This document shows positions 11,566-21,915 of a stretch of DNA of 64,000 nt, one piece after another. A model generated the notes under the pieces. The model saw only the letters and a list, made by a program, of their open reading frames with translations, did not search any database and was not told where the DNA came from. Position 1 is the stretch's first letter, and each line of letters opens with the position of its first letter. Origin of the DNA: Siphonodentalium dalli (Eukaryota; Mollusca; Scaphopoda; Gadilida; Siphonodentaliidae); NCBI GenBank assembly GCA_032622095.1, contig CP136063.1, forward strand, positions 204,401,934-204,465,933, in the 5' to 3' direction. The translations under genes and the position numbers were made by a program.

Positions 11566-11778
11566 AATCTGCATGGATCGGTGTAAGGGTTTTAAATATG
11601 CATGGGTCGGTGTAAGGGTAATAATTCTGCATGGATCGGTGTAACTCTATGGATCGGTGTAAGCTCTGTATGGGTCGGTGTAAGTAATAACTCTGCATTG
11701 ATCGATGTGAGCTCTGCGTGGGTCGGTGTAAGGGTAATAACTCTGCATAGATCGGTGTAAGGATAATAACTATGTAAG
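11566..11778. repeat. 29-bp minisatellite, middle portion, degraded
   Basis: Units of the same family as 7092-8156 but with several internal deletions (for example 11640-11710, where units lose 'gggtaata'). The first unit reads 'gtaagggttttaaat', the same variant found just left of the LINE at 8144-8158, consistent with a target-site duplication. Confidence 0.9.
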
Positions 11779-11845
11779 CGGGGGGGAGCGGAAAAAAACT
11801 GCAGACACAGGGTGGAAAAAACTGTTTTCTTCCGTTTGGGTACCC

Positions 11846-11910
11846 CCCCCCCAAAAAACAGCAAAAACTGCAGTTTTTTTCCACTGACCATTTGCCCCCC
11901 CCCCCCCCCC
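11846..11910. repeat. C-rich homopolymer tracts inside the TIR element
   Basis: Two C runs (about 11846-11854 and 11896-11910) bracket an inverted 'aaaaactgcag' word. They are part of the element's subterminal repeats and are likely length-variable. Confidence 0.7.
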
Positions 11911-12124
11911 GAAAAATCAAATCTACCCCAGCCGGACAACAACTCGGTTTGACCGGAAACCGAAAAAACACCGGAGCATACAATTCACGAGAAGGTGCTT
12001 GGTAACTTAGTTTAGATTAGTATGACTAAAATGGTCATTTATTGTCTACCAGTAGAACGCAGATTTGTACCTCGTGACGTCATGACATGTACAAACATAT
12101 ATATTGGTGATCGCAACGCTTTGT

Positions 12125-12469
12125 ATGCACTTTAAAAAAATGACAACTAGTCATTACCTCGACTTTGAAAAAGATGCAAATGAGATGAGTGAGATACCAG
12201 CATATAACTGTATTCTGATACCATTGGTGGAGAAATTGTTTAATACATGGGATAGTTCTGCAGTAAAAATTTGCCAGATAAGCGATCGCAGGGTAGAATT
12301 CTGCATTCGACTGGTAGACACTGACATAGTCGGCATTATTAAGAGGGTTAATGGGGTCAATATCACATGTAAACCAAGACAGTGGTTATCCAAAATTGTT
12401 TTAGGTGGATTGTACTACTCATGTATATATGATTTGGTTATTAAGGTTAATCCATATTCTATAAAATGA
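12125..12469 (+). CDS. Unknown 114-residue ORF inside the TIR element
   Basis: An uninterrupted frame from ATG 12125 to a TGA stop; the frame is open 21 bases further upstream from a TTG. The composition is balanced, unlike the repeat-derived ORFs around it: acidic and lysine-rich N-terminus (DFEKDANEMSE), then 'LVEKLFNTWDSS', then a C-terminal half with 'IVGIIKRVNGVNITCKPRQW' and a hydrophobic end. It has no transposase DDE/DDD pattern or zinc-finger spacing that I recognise. It may be an accessory or captured ORF of the element, or chance. 'ataaaa' overlaps the stop region and could act as a poly(A) signal. Confidence 0.3.
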   Translation: MHFKKMTTSHYLDFEKDANEMSEIPAYNCILIPLVEKLFNTWDSSAVKICQISDRRVEFCIRLVDTDIVGIIKRVNGVNITCKPRQWLSKIVLGGLYYSCIYDLVIKVNPYSIK

Positions 12470-12655
12470 GAGAAAATTGAAGTTGTGAGTCTGAAAATAC
12501 ATATTTGGAAAAGAATTACATGCAATTTTTTTCCGACACCCCCCCTCCTAAATGAATAAGGAAAAAATTTACGTGTAAATTTTTGACGCCTAGGTACCCC
12601 GCCCCCACCCCCGGTACATTGTGTCCCGCAGTTTTTTTCCGCCCCCCCCCCCCTG

Positions 12656-12775
12656 ATGTAAGTATCGGTGTAAGTGTAATAACTTTGTATGTATCGGTGT
12701 AAGGGTAATAACTCTGCATAATTATATCGATGAAAGGTTAAAACTCTGCATGGATCGGTGTACGGGTAATAAAAT
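12656..12775. repeat. 29-bp minisatellite, right end
   Basis: About four units ('atcggtgtaagtgtaataac' and so on) continue the array after the TIR element and fade out near 12775. Confidence 0.85.
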
Positions 12776-13396
12776 TATATTTTGTCCACACAAATACGGC
12801 TTAAATCTTAGACCATAACAAATGAGGCCTAGCCTAGAACAAAAGGTTACCAGCACTGTTTATTCAGTAGAGAGGAGAACGCTATCTTCCATACAGAATA
12901 ACAATGAGGCTGGAATAATGAGGCTAAATGGTGTATCCTGACGTACTTTACGTATATCGCTAACGGTTGTTAATATGTCGGCCAATTAGTTCACCGCGAA
13001 CCCAAATTGGCATGGAACTAATGTGATATATCTAACGCGATATAAGGGAGTGGTATAAATGACAGTCTACATTTAAACGATTTATACATAACAAAGTGTC
13101 ACCACTTCAGAACAGGACATACATTAAAAATAGATAGGTTTAAATATTGATTTTTCCCTTCAAATTGATAGTTTGAAATTGAGATTTGTTTTACGAATGC
13201 GGCGCCTTCTAAACAGGGTTCACGCTGGGCGAACAATTATTTGGGCCAATTGCTTGACCATTTCTGAATTGTTTTGGCAATTGTTCAGAAACATTGCCCA
13301 AAATGAATTACCAAAATGTTAACTCATATTTTATAAGAATAAATCGTTGACAAAATGGTCACACAATTCTTGGTAAAATAACTGCCATGACACAAT
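12776..13396. other. Non-coding stretch
   Basis: No supported gene. 13230-13330 contains a short inverted pattern around 'gaacaattatttgggccaat' and 'aattgttcagaaacattgcc'. Confidence 0.45.
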
Positions 13397-13689
13397 GTGA
13401 TAACATTATCCAGGTTACCTGAATTGTGATAAAGTTACACAAGTTACCGGAATTGTGAACAAGTTACCCAGGTTAATCAAAGTCCATTTATGACATGCTA
13501 TATTAATTGTTCTTATTAAAATGACCGCATCCAGTATTAATGTTTATACATTTCAGGTCAATTAGGGTGAACTTGGCAAAACTGAAGAGTATAATCCCTC
13601 AGTCACTTATGAAATCCCATCCATATGGTATAGATTTGATAACCTGGGTAACTTTATCACAATTTGCCCCAACCTGGGTAATTTATCAC
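13397..13689. repeat. Imperfect inverted repeat ('gtgataaagttacccaggtt')
   Basis: 13397-13455 pairs with 13638-13689: both arms carry 'attgtgataaagttac' preceded or followed by 'ccaggtt'. Short direct repeats of 'caagttaccnggaattgtga' lie in the left arm. Probably a MITE or foldback remnant. The 94-codon ORF at 13540-13824 runs through it and is not supported as a gene. Confidence 0.6.
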
Positions 13690-13787
13690 ACACAGATCAT
13701 CTACGAAAGTGACCAATTCAGCATAAGAGAGTACCCATTTATTAACAATTTCGTTACCAGATACTCATTGACGAGTAATTCTCTTAT

Positions 13788-13845
13788 GAAATGTTCAGAT
13801 AATAAGTCCAACAGCCGACCATAGTGCTTATTATCTGAACATTTC
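13788..13845. repeat. Hairpin MITE core, copy 1
   Basis: A perfect 19-bp stem (gaaatgttcagataataag at 13788-13806; complement at 13827-13845) with a 20-base loop. The left flank 'atactcattgacgagtaatt' matches, inverted, the right flank of the copy at 19489-19542. Confidence 0.8.
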
Positions 13846-14596
13846 CCACCAATGAATTGGGATCCTTTTGCTCATCTATTATCTTCTCATATGTCATCTG
13901 CTTACGTGTTCATGAGCACTAAACCAAATGCATATAATAGAGCATTCTAATTTCCAATATATACACTTTTATAATTGGGTGAGAGAGTCCATTTAGTAAA
14001 GAAATTGTTGAAGTCTTAAGCATATATATCCAGCTCTCAGGAAGGTTTGATCTCTGGGGAAAATGTTATAGGTTTCTAACTATATACACTCCTAAAAAAC
14101 CTCGCTAAGTGCCGCGATTATAACTGACAGGTCATTAGGTCCTACGTCCCATTGGAGGTTCCATTTGAATCAGTTTGGTTCAAAATGAAAATTGTTTTAA
14201 TGAGAGAGATTTAAGGATTTCCAGAAACCTCATATATTTCCCCCGACGCCATCGACTGTTAAGTGAGTTTTCAATTCTGTCGGCATTAAAGAAACTAGCT
14301 GGCTTTTATGAATCACTTCACATGCTATTAGGCTCAATTCGCAGATATGAGAGATGGGGATAAAAACTACAATGATGCCTCTATACATGGTGGCAAATAT
14401 TGCCCAGACACATGTCAGGGATTTCGCGTGCAATATAATTGTGTGCTAAAACATGGATGTCGGCTGCATTGCACTACCATTAGCACATGGAAGATATATA
14501 CAGTTCAATATATATATAGTTCAGTTGCAATCCATAACGAGTCGCCAGAACATTTGCCTGAGTGAATGCCACCAAAGGCAAAAGAAAGCGTGGCTA
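13846..14596. other. Non-coding stretch
   Basis: Short overlapping ORFs on both strands (14175-14363 plus, 14230-14433 minus) lack motifs. Nothing else recognised. Confidence 0.4.
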
Positions 14597-15286
14597 TTAA
14601 CTCTTCCATGACTGGAGCTTCCTTAACTTTTGCGAAAACCCTGTGCCAATACTTATAAGTTATAACTCGCTTGGGTATCTCTTCGAGAAATAAATACCAA
14701 GGTGGGTTAGCGCCGCGGTCTGTATTTCTTGTGCAGATATACACACGCGGGTAGAAACATATTTATAAACCGATTCACACCCAGAGGAAAGGGGGATTGA
14801 GCCACATTCAATACGACGATGACCTATCAATTACCATTCAATCAAAGGATAATTGAATGGTTTGTGGTGTTACATATTCCAGTTGCACAATTAGTCAAAT
14901 GCTCGTTGACAATCGGATCACTTGCGTCAGCATTATTTATCAGCGTTGATAAACCATTTTGTATCTCCGAATTTGAAAACGTTTTTATACTGAAGACGTG
15001 TTTCTGGATAAAACAGATTCTTCCAACGCGCATTGATATGTATTTCTTGTACATATACCCAAGCGGGTTATAACCTATACTTATACATGCATGCGAGTCT
15101 CCCATATAGAGTCTCGCACATATAAGAGAATGTATTGGCCTAACAATATTTACCTTGAGCTTGTAAGCCAGTACAGGTTCTTACATACGTGAGGCATCCT
15201 ATGGGAGACTCGCAAGTGTAAGAGAATGCACTGGCACAGGATATTTAATTACTAAACCAGCGCATGTCCTGTCATGAAAGGATTAA
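14597..15286. mobile_element. TTAA-flanked MITE, 690 bp
   Basis: TTAA at 14597-14600 is followed by CTCTTCCATGACTGGAGC. The right end reads CTGTCATGAAAGGA then TTAA (15283-15286), an imperfect inverted repeat of the left. Internal arms 14657-14700 and 15010-15075 are inverted copies around 'gcttgggta'. 'gcgagtctcccatat' palindromic pieces at 15088-15215 match those at 6335 and 25485. ORFs inside (14819-15073 plus, 14842-15105 minus) overlap on opposite strands and are not convincing. Confidence 0.55.
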
Positions 15287-15913
15287 TTTACAACATGTAT
15301 CGACGAGAACAAATTTTATTTACACTTGTTCCTATCAGCCCCATGCAGTCGATTGTAATTATGTTTTTTGTGCTTAATCGACCTGATTTGGGTAAAGTTT
15401 TCCCACAGTGTATATTCAATATTATATTCCATTTGAAAGAGGAAGCGCCAAAACATTGTATTATCAACTTATCCGGTCGAACAAACTGTGAACATGTTGT
15501 TTTTGTACTGCCAGTCCATTATTCCCAAATGAAGGAGAATAACTCTGGGTTAAATAACGAGGAGAGTCTTGGGATGAATCTGATAATCTCTATCACTTGG
15601 TGGACACTCATTAGGCCACAGCTGTTCCATATTCTAGTGGAATATATATATGTTTTTCTTCTTCCCCAATGATATATAATATGGAATATGTTGTGTTTAA
15701 TGTGATTTGTGCATTTGAAAATTAAGTGGGCCTTTAATGTTAAAATAACTGTGTCAGAGTTGCGAGTCGGCGTTTTGATAGCTATCTGCATCGCATATAT
15801 TTTAAAAGCAATATTTAGCAATCATTTCTAATATATTATAATATATGGACATGTTTATAATACCGCGTCTGACATGCACTACTATAAGGAAAATGATAGG
15901 AAGCCAGGCACAG
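15287..15913. other. Stretch with an unassigned 132-codon ORF
   Basis: The plus-strand frame 15274-15672 starts inside the MITE end and is overlapped by a 100-codon minus frame (15519-15821). I recognise no domain in either. Composition matches the AT-rich background. Confidence 0.3.
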
Positions 15914-16366
15914 ATAACATGTCTGGACCGGTCACCATTGGCGCTTACACATCACGTGGTCACATGGATATATAACATATCTGGTCCCGACAACCATTGG
16001 CGCGTACACACCACGCATGCTCGCATGGATAAATAACATATCTGGTCCCGACAACCATGCATTGGCGCGTACACACCACGCATGCTCACATGGATATATA
16101 ACATGTCTGGCCCCGACAATCATTGGCGCGTACATACAACATGCTCGCGTGGATAAATAACATGTCTGGTCCCGACAACCATTGGCGCGTACACACCACG
16201 CATGCTCGCATGGATAAATAACCTGTCTGGCCCCGACAACCATTGGCACGTACACATCACGCATATACTCGCATGGATAAATAACATGTCTGGCCCCGAC
16301 AACCATTTGCACGTACGCACAACATGCTCGCATGGATAAATAACATGTCTGGCCCCGACAACCCCC
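15914..16366. repeat. ~60-bp minisatellite, about 7 copies
   Basis: The unit is 'aacatgtctggccccgacaa' + 'ccattggcgcgtacacacca' + 'cgcatgctcgcatggataaat'. Period is about 60-62 with small indels ('ccatgcattgg' in copy 3, 'catatactcgc' in copy 6). The minus-strand ORFs 15932-16333 and 16120-16383 are shadows of it. Two more copies follow at 16787-16908. Confidence 0.95.
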
Positions 16367-16786
16367 GAATCCTCATTTAACAAATTTCCAAGTGAAACAA
16401 GGGCCCTATAATCTGATTAAAATTAATGGATGAAAATTCAAAACCGTAGTATGTGGATATCCTTTTCACTAACATGTGATGTCACTATGCCAGAGGACAA
16501 CGAAATCCAAAATAAAGACATACACAGCATAATGTTTGTTATGGACGTGTATTATACTAAGTCCAACAAAGGGCCATAACTCTGGGGGACAAAATCCTTT
16601 CCACAATGCTGTTCTACCGGCATACCAAAGGACATCCAAATTGGACTGTTGATACTTAAATTGAGCTGTGTTGTGAAATGTTTGTTACGGACGGACGAAA
16701 GGACGGCTCGGTGGAAGGAAAGACGGACAGAAGGGCGGGCGGACTGAGGTCTCCACACTATATACCCAGGAGGTTTGGGGCATAAT
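16367..16786 (-). mobile_element. Mollusc-type repeat with GGAC/GTCC run, splitting the 60-bp array
   Basis: It contains 'aagggccataactctggggg' (16568-) and a GGAC-rich purine run (16684-16745). On the minus strand it ends with '..ccagagttatggcccttt', the same architecture as 39720-40000. It separates copies 7 and 8 of the 60-bp minisatellite, so it is an insertion. SINE or MITE nature is undetermined; the 79-codon minus ORF inside (16552-16791) is not a gene. Confidence 0.55.
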
Positions 16787-16908
16787 AACATGTCTGGCCC
16801 CGACCACTAGTGGCACGTACACACCACATGCTTACATGACTTAATAATATGTCTGGCCCAGGCCACCATTGTCACGTAAACACCACATGCTCGCATGGAT
16901 AAATTCCA
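16787..16908. repeat. 60-bp minisatellite, last two copies
   Basis: 'aacatgtctggccccgacca' and 'aatatgtctggcccaggcca' begin two further diverged units, ending at 'cgcatggataaatt'. Confidence 0.85.
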
Positions 16909-18886
16909 TTTAAATATGGTATAACCATGGGTATTGTCTGATAAGAAGCGACAATTAATACAAATTGTTTCGGCCCGTTAGACATTTGAAATAATCCATC
17001 CGTCACGCGTTGTCAATGATCGGATATGTGGATGATTACCGCATCCATTTCCACTATCCGCGCGTTGCGTAAGCTCTGACAGCTTCCGGTGCTGACCCCC
17101 TCACTGCGCATGTCAGAAATCTGCTAGTTACTCCGCGTTAATAGAAACAAATTGTTCTGTAAATCATGTTGCAATTGTGGACGTGGCCGCACATTTAATT
17201 GCATCATTAGCCAGGATACCTTCAATCGCGCTGTATACCGTTGGGTTTGTTGCCAGTAATTAAATCTGTGCCCGCAGCAACAATATTGGCACAGTGGTTT
17301 ATATTGGATCTGAACATTAAATGCCCACAGCGATTCAGCAGTGGTTTATATTGTGTCTCAACAATCCAACTGCGATTATGAGCGTTTTTTTTCTCCGTAG
17401 TTTTATTTTGCTTCTGGTATGGAATTAAAAAGAAAATATATACGGTTTGCATAAATAAGGAGTTTCACCGGCAAAGAAACGCGACGTAATCCACTCCCTA
17501 CTATTAACACATCGAGGGTACGTGTAATTGGTCCAGGAGATATTGGTCGACCTTTGCTCTCAACGCAGCACTCAACTTCACTCCGGCGTTCCTCGGCACA
17601 TAAACGTATATAGTGTGAATGAACCCAGACCGCCAGGAATAGCGTTCGACATGCTGGAACAAATATCATGGGATCCAATTACTTAAAGATCCATGGTCCG
17701 TTGGATACCATACTATTGTTTTATGTTTTATGCCAAAGTGGATGTTGGATCTGGTAACCTCAAACGGGGTGCACAGACGCTACATTGGCTCACCGGACTG
17801 ACAGACAAAAACCATTATGATAAGTCAACTGACAACCAGAAGGTGTGAACCCACTGTTATCTATATACAAGTCAACAAAGGAATAGTAAATGTAAAACGG
17901 CTGATTGTTCTGTAATATTTCACATAATAAGAGTATAAAATAGGTGAATGCATATCGTGATGCAAGAGGAAGGTAGCTGTAAGACATATTAAAGAAGAGA
18001 GGATGTTTAATGCCCAATGTGCACAGGTACTGGTTTCCTCGTCCATCATGATACATTTGTGAGGCATGATCCAGGAGCGGTTTATAGAAATTTGGAAAAG
18101 AGATTTGGAACATACATACCAAAGTAAAATTAATAGCCAAAGTCGATCATTTAGAATAGTTTTTAAAAACCCCAGGTTTTCGTAAGGGTGTATTTACATT
18201 GGTGTAGATCTGTACATATATCTGTGTGAAGTGACGTGTCGCGGATTACTGTGATCACAACATGATTACTGATAGTGAACGCGCGCTCGTCAGTACTCTG
18301 GTCAGTACTCTGGTAATTGACTATGAGTCGTGTCAGTTTTTGCCAGACAAAAATAATGAATCAACTATCAGCAGACCAAAGCTATTTGATCTGTGCCGCG
18401 TCAGCATCAGTTGAGTCTTAGAGAAGCAGGAGATGGTGAGCCCGGTCGTGGATTACTGCCGCAGAAAGATAGGCTAGATAGCGCACCGGATTTTCTGACA
18501 ATAATGGTCTCAATGCTCGTTGTATTCCATATGAAATACATGGGTTGAAATGACAAAGAAAGATTACGCACATTCGCCAAGCCCGGGTAACAATTAATCA
18601 AATCAGATTTGCCTGTCGCGATGCCTCGGCGTTGGCCGTGAATTATAACGGACACGATTTTTGCTCACACGAACGAATACCGTTTTCTTTCTGTGTGCAT
18701 TTCTATATCAACCCGTTTCCACTAGTATGCGTGTAGCACTGTATACAGATCTACAGCAATGTAAACACACCATAAAGGTCGAAATGACACCGGAGATCGC
18801 CATCAGTTGCTAGTGCTTGATTTATGACTTCCTAAACGGTTGCCATATTAATTCTTTTCGGCACCTAATATCAGGGATCCTATTAC
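16909..18886. other. Region without a recognised gene
   Basis: Several minus-strand frames of 76-116 codons (17222-17452, 17403-17678, 17790-18140, 18407-18655) are open but show no family motif, and some overlap each other in different frames. 18295-18311 carries a short duplication of 'gtcagtactctg'. Confidence 0.4.
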
Positions 18887-19414
18887 TTAAAGATACGGGC
18901 GGTGTTGGTGGTGGCTATGCTGTTAAAATATTCACCTCCGTCAAAAACCGCCATAAGCAGAAAGAATAGTAAAATATAGAAAGACTTTATTCTTACACCA
19001 ATCATAAATATGGCATAAACATTATGTTATTGTCAATTTTGTTTCCTTTGTTATGTAAACAAAAGCAAAACACGTTACGTTACCTGGCCTTTGTTTAGAT
19101 CCGGATATGGTAAACATAAAGAGCGTTATTTGTTACTCTTTTCCTTATATGGAAATAATAAAGAGCATTTATATCATTTGTGTGTGATTAACCAATAGAA
19201 TTACGCTGTGTTATGTAAACAGAAGCAAAACTTCTGTAACACGAGCAGGCTCTTGTTTGCGTACACCACCGTACGTCTTGACGACAGTATACTATTTACG
19301 CGCTGATTATGATTGGCATATGAACAAAACTATATATATTTTAATATTCCTTCTGTTGATGGCGATTTGAACAAATGTGAATATTTCTGCAACGAACGCC
19401 GCCCGTGCCTTTAA
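18887..19414. mobile_element. TTAA MITE family 'AGRYACGGGCGG', copy 1 (520 bp)
   Basis: Flanked by TTAA on both sides (18887-18890, 19411-19414). Left end AGATACGGGCGGTGTTGG; right end reverse-complemented AGGCACGGGCGGCGTTCG. The interior contains 'cgtcaaaaaccgccataa', 'aaagagcgtt', 'aataaagagca' and 'ggtgtacgtaa'-like words in inverted order, so the element folds back on itself. Related copies lie at 28538, 31315, 46301, 53643 and, as a fragment, 62637. No transposase. Confidence 0.85.
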
Positions 19415-19488
19415 AGATACATACATTAGCAGACGACAGTCGGACGAAAATATAACACAAGTGCTGAAGGATTCATATTCATTGGTTA

Positions 19489-19542
19489 GAAATGTTCAGA
19501 TAATAAACTGATCGTTTGTTGAACATATTATCTGAACATTTC
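19489..19542. repeat. Hairpin MITE core, copy 2
   Basis: 17-bp perfect arms (gaaatgttcagataata at 19489-19505; complement 19526-19542) with a 20-base loop. Same family as 13788-13845. Confidence 0.8.
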
Positions 19543-19597
19543 CTAAGGGAACTACTCAATGAGTATGTAGTATAGACAAGGTTAATACTTACTTTTC

Positions 19598-19882
19598 ATG
19601 ATTGCGATGAATGTGAGAGTATCGACTTTGGAGTTTACGTTACTATTCCACGTTTTATTTCCGACATTTATCGTATTACATCGATATGTTCATGCATACC
19701 AGTTTGAATCCAATGTATCTTCCCGCCAACCTCTCTTCTGTGGTGTATACTGTTTAGTATACATTAATCATAGAGGTGTATACTGTTTAGTATACATTAA
19801 TCATAGAGATGTATACTGTTTGGTATACATTAATCATAGACATTTTGCTGCTTTAACTGCCTTAGAAAGTTGTCGCACCTGA
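19598..19882 (+). other. 94-codon ORF with three 11-residue repeats (unlikely gene)
   Basis: From ATG 19598 the frame has a hydrophobic N-terminal stretch (residues ~9-27, LEFTLLFHVLFPTFIVLHR), then an 11-residue unit GVYCLVYINHR repeated three times, then HFAALTALESCRT and a stop. The repeat is a perfect 33-bp tandem (19742-19840) whose unit contains the inverted word GTATAC twice, so the DNA repeat explains the peptide repeat. A secreted repeat peptide is conceivable but unsupported; there is no dibasic cleavage pattern. Confidence 0.2.
19742..19840. repeat. 33-bp tandem repeat, 3 copies
   Basis: The unit is 'ggtgtatactgtttagtata' plus 'cattaatcataga', at 19742, 19775 and 19808. The third copy has two substitutions. 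The period is a multiple of 3. Confidence 0.9.
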
Positions 19883-21184
19883 CCATCGCCAAAGCGGCCG
19901 GTCAACCAAATACATCTGACCTGGCTCTATGCAATATAGCCATGGTAAACTTCCAAAAGAGGGCGTATGGTACTAATAGGTCCCTCTTCTGATATATGAC
20001 TTATGGGGACAACTATATGCGAACGTTGATTTAGAATGAAGGCGAGACTTGGAGTCTTGCTCACATTAAACTGGTTTACGTTACCGTCTAAATTATTCAC
20101 AGCACCGTGCCACCGTACATCATTAATCCAATATCGGTAATGTAACATGACAACAGGGAATGTAAATCCCAGACGCTTTAAATCGGCCGACGATTGGAAA
20201 AATGTCCATGCGGAAATGCTATATGCCATATACGTCTCTGCCAGATTGCCTCACTTGTAATCTGCTTCCGTCATACCCCCGTTTTATTATTATTATTTCA
20301 TCCTACTCTGAATGAGAAATTCGGTCCAGATATGTCTGAATGGCCCGGTGTTGTTCAAGAAAGTTGTCACATTCGAAGATAACCAAAACACACAATAAAT
20401 TGTTGCTGAAAGGTCGTCCACCAAAAAGCATAAATATAATGTCTAAACATACAGGGACAATACATATGACAATCAAAGCGGGGGGCAATACCATAAAACT
20501 CTATACGTATATCAATTACAAAACTGTTTATAAACCGAGGCCGCAAAGATAAAGTATTACTACAAACAATTAAGAATGCACGTACTATACTTGCCGATTA
20601 TAGTTATGGAAATGATAACAGGCTTATAATTTACACGTGTATATATGTTATAGCATAATAGGCCCCTGAATGCAGGATGGATAGAGTCCAGTTCTGAATA
20701 AAATCAGACCCAACTGGCTCCGCTGAGTCTGAAGAAATTAGGTGGGGTTTCCATTGCAATCAGCAAGCATCACGTCAGTGTCTGCCAATCGCAACCTCCG
20801 CGCTTCAGTAAAGCGATGTACACAATCAGGCGATTGCCGGAATTCGTACACAGCACATTGATATTTTCACATACTGTTCACAAAATTGGAAATTACGACA
20901 ACTAATTCAACATTAAAATCGTATGTGAAGAGTCCAGCATTTACCAATAATGCCTACATATATCAAAGAGAATAGGAATGCGTATTTCACTCGGTATCGC
21001 GGAGCCGTTTGAGTTTGATTGTAATCAGAACTGGATAGAGTCAAATCTTTGACGTTCTTTTCACAACGAAGGTCAATCACCGAGGTGAAATTATATCGGA
21101 ATCGGACAAGGTTGTCATGAGATGTAATGCGGAATATATTATGAGGCATTTGTCGAGTTTATATTTGTGAATGAGGGGCTGCAA
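19883..21184. other. Region without a recognised gene
   Basis: Minus frames 19927-20229 (100 codons) and 20913-21149 (78 codons) look compositionally more protein-like than their surroundings but match no family I can name. I see no convincing splice structure joining them. Confidence 0.35.
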
Positions 21185-21190
21185 CACGTT

Positions 21191-21345
21191 ATCGGTGGGA
21201 TGCAGGTAGCCCGTTTATTCTATACACGCGTGTATTAATAAAATACAACCGTGTTATTGTCATAACACGGTATCGGTGGGATGCAGGTAGCCCGTTTATA
21301 CTATAGACGCGTGTATTCATACAATATAACCGTACACAAACAGGT
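21191..21345. repeat. 81-bp tandem duplication
   Basis: 'atcggtgggatgcaggtagc' at 21191 recurs at 21272. Each copy is followed by 'ccgtttat..ctata.acgcgtgtatt'. Between them is an inverted word 'ccgtgttat / ataacacgg'. Confidence 0.85.
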
Positions 21346-21424
21346 ATACTTTTGTCCGTGTATTTAGTGTGTGCCGCTGGTTGGCCATTACCTGCTGCAC
21401 GGCGTTAAACACTCCTGTTGGGTT

Positions 21425-21704
21425 ATCAAATAGAAATGGGGAATAATCTTGCTCAAAGTTGTTAGTTTTACGAATATTAATCCAACTTTACAGCACACTC
21501 ACCGTCATTCTTATATATTAACTAAATGCAGTGACTCTCGATGACAAATCATTTGCGTTAGTTTATCAAATAGAAATGGGGAATAATCTTGCTCAAAGTT
21601 GTTAGTTTTACGAATATTAATCCAACTTTACAGCACACTCACCGTCATTCTTATATATTAACTAAATGCAGTGACTCTCGATGACAAATCATTTGCGTTA
21701 GTTT
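21425..21704. repeat. 140-bp perfect tandem duplication
   Basis: The 140 bases from 'atcaaatagaaatggggaat' (21425) are repeated without visible change at 21565. The duplication is therefore very recent, or possibly an assembly artefact. Confidence 0.9.
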
Positions 21705-21915
21705 ATCGCCGATTGTTGCGTCCCGAATCGAGATGTAAATATTTAAAATTAAGCGTAGTTCAAGCGGTGATATCTATGGAATTGTATGGTCGACTTCTTT
21801 GAGATTTTCGGCGATATTAGTAGAATGCTACATCCCCACAGTTGGCATAGCTCATGAGTACTAACTTATCAGTTCCACGCACTCGCACAAGTTCATAATA
21901 TGGCTTTAATATTTG
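21705..21915. repeat. Dispersed repeat, copy 1 (right part)
   Basis: 'atcgccgattgttgcgtccc' to 'ataatatggctttaa' matches 22925-23125 at clearly diverged level, and the preceding 140-bp unit matches 22780-22925. The full dispersed element is thus about 350-500 bp. A piece lies inverted at 36385-36435. Confidence 0.75.

Larger units (their letters stand above)
11779..12655. mobile_element. TIR DNA transposon, 877 bp, with 7-bp target duplication
   Basis: The left end reads CGGGGGGGAGCGG then seven A and CTGC. The right end, reverse-complemented, reads CA, a G run, CGG, seven A and CTGC. ATGTAAG occurs directly outside both ends (11772-11778 and 12656-12662). The host is the 29-bp minisatellite. 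ATGTAAG is also part of a minisatellite variant (gatgtaag), so the duplication is supported but not certain. Internal copies of the C-rich/poly-A terminal motif occur at 11835-11915 and 12590-12620. One small ORF lies inside. Superfamily not recognised. Confidence 0.65.

Noticed and set aside
15932-16383. Two long minus-strand ORFs with repeated 'GARHVIYPCEH' words.
   Set aside because: Shadows of the 60-bp minisatellite.
17790-18140. 116-codon minus-strand frame with Cys and aromatic residues.
   Set aside because: No recognisable domain, and another long frame overlaps it on the same strand. Not enough to call an exon.
19927-20229. 100-codon minus-strand frame, with a second at 20913-21149, considered as exons of a membrane-receptor-like gene.
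   Set aside because: Composition is protein-like, but no motif could be assigned, the order of suggestive residues did not fit a ligand-gated channel, and no convincing splice sites link them.
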